Source of the DNA: JAWVEV01 sp033856535
Lineage (GTDB): Bacteria > Actinomycetota > Thermoleophilia > Miltoncostaeales > Miltoncostaeaceae
DNA length: 12,073 nt
Direction: 5' to 3'
Assembly: GCA_033856535.1 (NCBI GenBank)
Contig: JAWVEV010000050.1
Span: 1-12,073, forward strand
The notes below the pieces were generated by a model that saw only the letters and a list, made by a program, of their open reading frames with translations, ran no database searches and had not been told where the DNA came from. Below, in pieces: positions 11,702-12,073 of the stretch (position 1 is the first letter of the stretch; every line of letters starts with the position of its first letter). The translations under genes were made by a program, and so were the position numbers.

Positions 11702-12073
11702 GCGCGCTCTCTCAGGTAGTCGCGAAGGGCCTCGCGCCAGGGGCGCAGCCGCGGGGCGCCGAACTTGGTGGCCGCCAGGCTCGAGCGGACCGGGCGCGGG
11801 GCGGGGCGGCCCAGCTCCTCGGTGGTGATGCGGCGGACGCGGCAGGACAGGCCGGCCTCCTGGAAGATCGCCTCGGCGAAGCCGGCCCAGGTGACCGAGC
11901 CGCCGCCGGCGGTGTGGTAGATGCCCGGAGGATGGATCGCGAGCTGCTCCAGGGCGCCGGCCAGGTCGCGCGTCCAGGTGGGGCAGCCCTCCTGGTCGTC
12001 GACCACGGCCACCTCGTCCTGCTCGGCGCCCAGCCGCAGCATGGTGTCCACGAAGTTCTTCCCGCCGGCGCCG
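11698..12073 (-). CDS. rfbD: dTDP-4-dehydrorhamnose reductase, C-terminal part (runs off the right edge)
   Basis: RmlD performs the last step of dTDP-L-rhamnose synthesis, the NAD(P)H-dependent reduction of the 4-keto group. About 124 C-terminal residues are visible. Reading continues to the window edge as GAGGKNFVDTMLRL, the family's usual GxNFVxTML block. The GTG at 12051 is therefore an internal valine, not the start, and the N-terminal Rossmann half lies outside the window. Other motifs are VVDDQEGCPTWTRDLAGAL, matching the DQxGxPTxxxDLA signature, then GIYHTAGGGSVTWAGFAEAI. The end has PRPVRSSLAATKF, as in RmlD. Its stop overlaps the rfbB start. The family call is firm because two specific motifs are present. 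Confidence 0.93.
   Translation of the reverse strand, partial: GAGGKNFVDTMLRLGAEQDEVAVVDDQEGCPTWTRDLAGALEQLAIHPPGIYHTAGGGSVTWAGFAEAIFQEAGLSCRVRRITTEELGRPAPRPVRSSLAATKFGAPRLRPWREALRDYLRERA

Noticed and set aside
10451..11719. 422-codon plus-strand frame opposite rfbB
   Set aside because: It mirrors the reverse of rfbB, with no domain and no start signal.

Overview
The window is about 12 kb of very GC-rich, gene-dense DNA. Intergenic gaps are short (the longest is 168 bp), GTG and TTG starts are common, and several gene pairs are joined by 4-nt stop/start overlaps. With these traits and the style of the proteins (an Escherichia-FbaB-like class I aldolase, a secreted beta-propeller with a proline-rich linker, CcdA, Rml and Wbp sugar enzymes), the source looks like a high-GC actinobacterium, possibly Thermoleophilia. 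That placement is inference. No rRNA, tRNA, CRISPR array, transposase or phage gene was seen.

Layout. (1) Positions 1-1808, minus strand: a tight run of fbaB (class I fructose-bisphosphate aldolase), a one-cysteine redoxin and an unrecognised gene cut by the window edge. (2) Positions 1809-1976: a divergent control region with nested inverted repeats and three GTTACC half-sites. (3) Positions 1977-3760, plus strand: ccdA (membrane thiol-electron carrier), then a WbpI/WecB-type UDP-HexNAc 2-epimerase. (4) Positions 3779-5174, minus strand: a stand-alone Clp N-domain protein and a four-helix membrane protein of unknown function. (5) Positions 5175-5299: a divergent promoter region with a 13-bp palindrome. 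(6) Positions 5300-8792, plus strand: a tight operon wbpA-wbpB-wbpD plus a hypothetical gene, closed by a strong GC hairpin. (7) Positions 8854-10628, minus strand: a secreted TolB-like propeller protein followed by a small unrecognised protein. (8) Positions 10697-12073, minus strand: rfbB (dTDP-glucose 4,6-dehydratase) overlapping rfbD (dTDP-4-dehydrorhamnose reductase, cut by the window edge).

How they work together. WbpA, WbpB, WbpD and WbpI homologues are four of the five enzymes known in Pseudomonas to convert UDP-GlcNAc to the UDP-activated 2,3-diacetamido-mannuronic acid. The aminotransferase WbpE is not in the window. RfbB and RfbD belong to dTDP-L-rhamnose synthesis. The right two-thirds is therefore best read as part of a surface-polysaccharide precursor locus, with two small unknown genes and a Clp N-domain protein interleaved. 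The left part is central metabolism and thiol chemistry and may be unrelated. The most interesting items are the split, aminotransferase-less wbp set, the changed HRxEN motif in the epimerase, the Clp N-domain-only protein inside a sugar locus, and the two symmetric divergent control regions.
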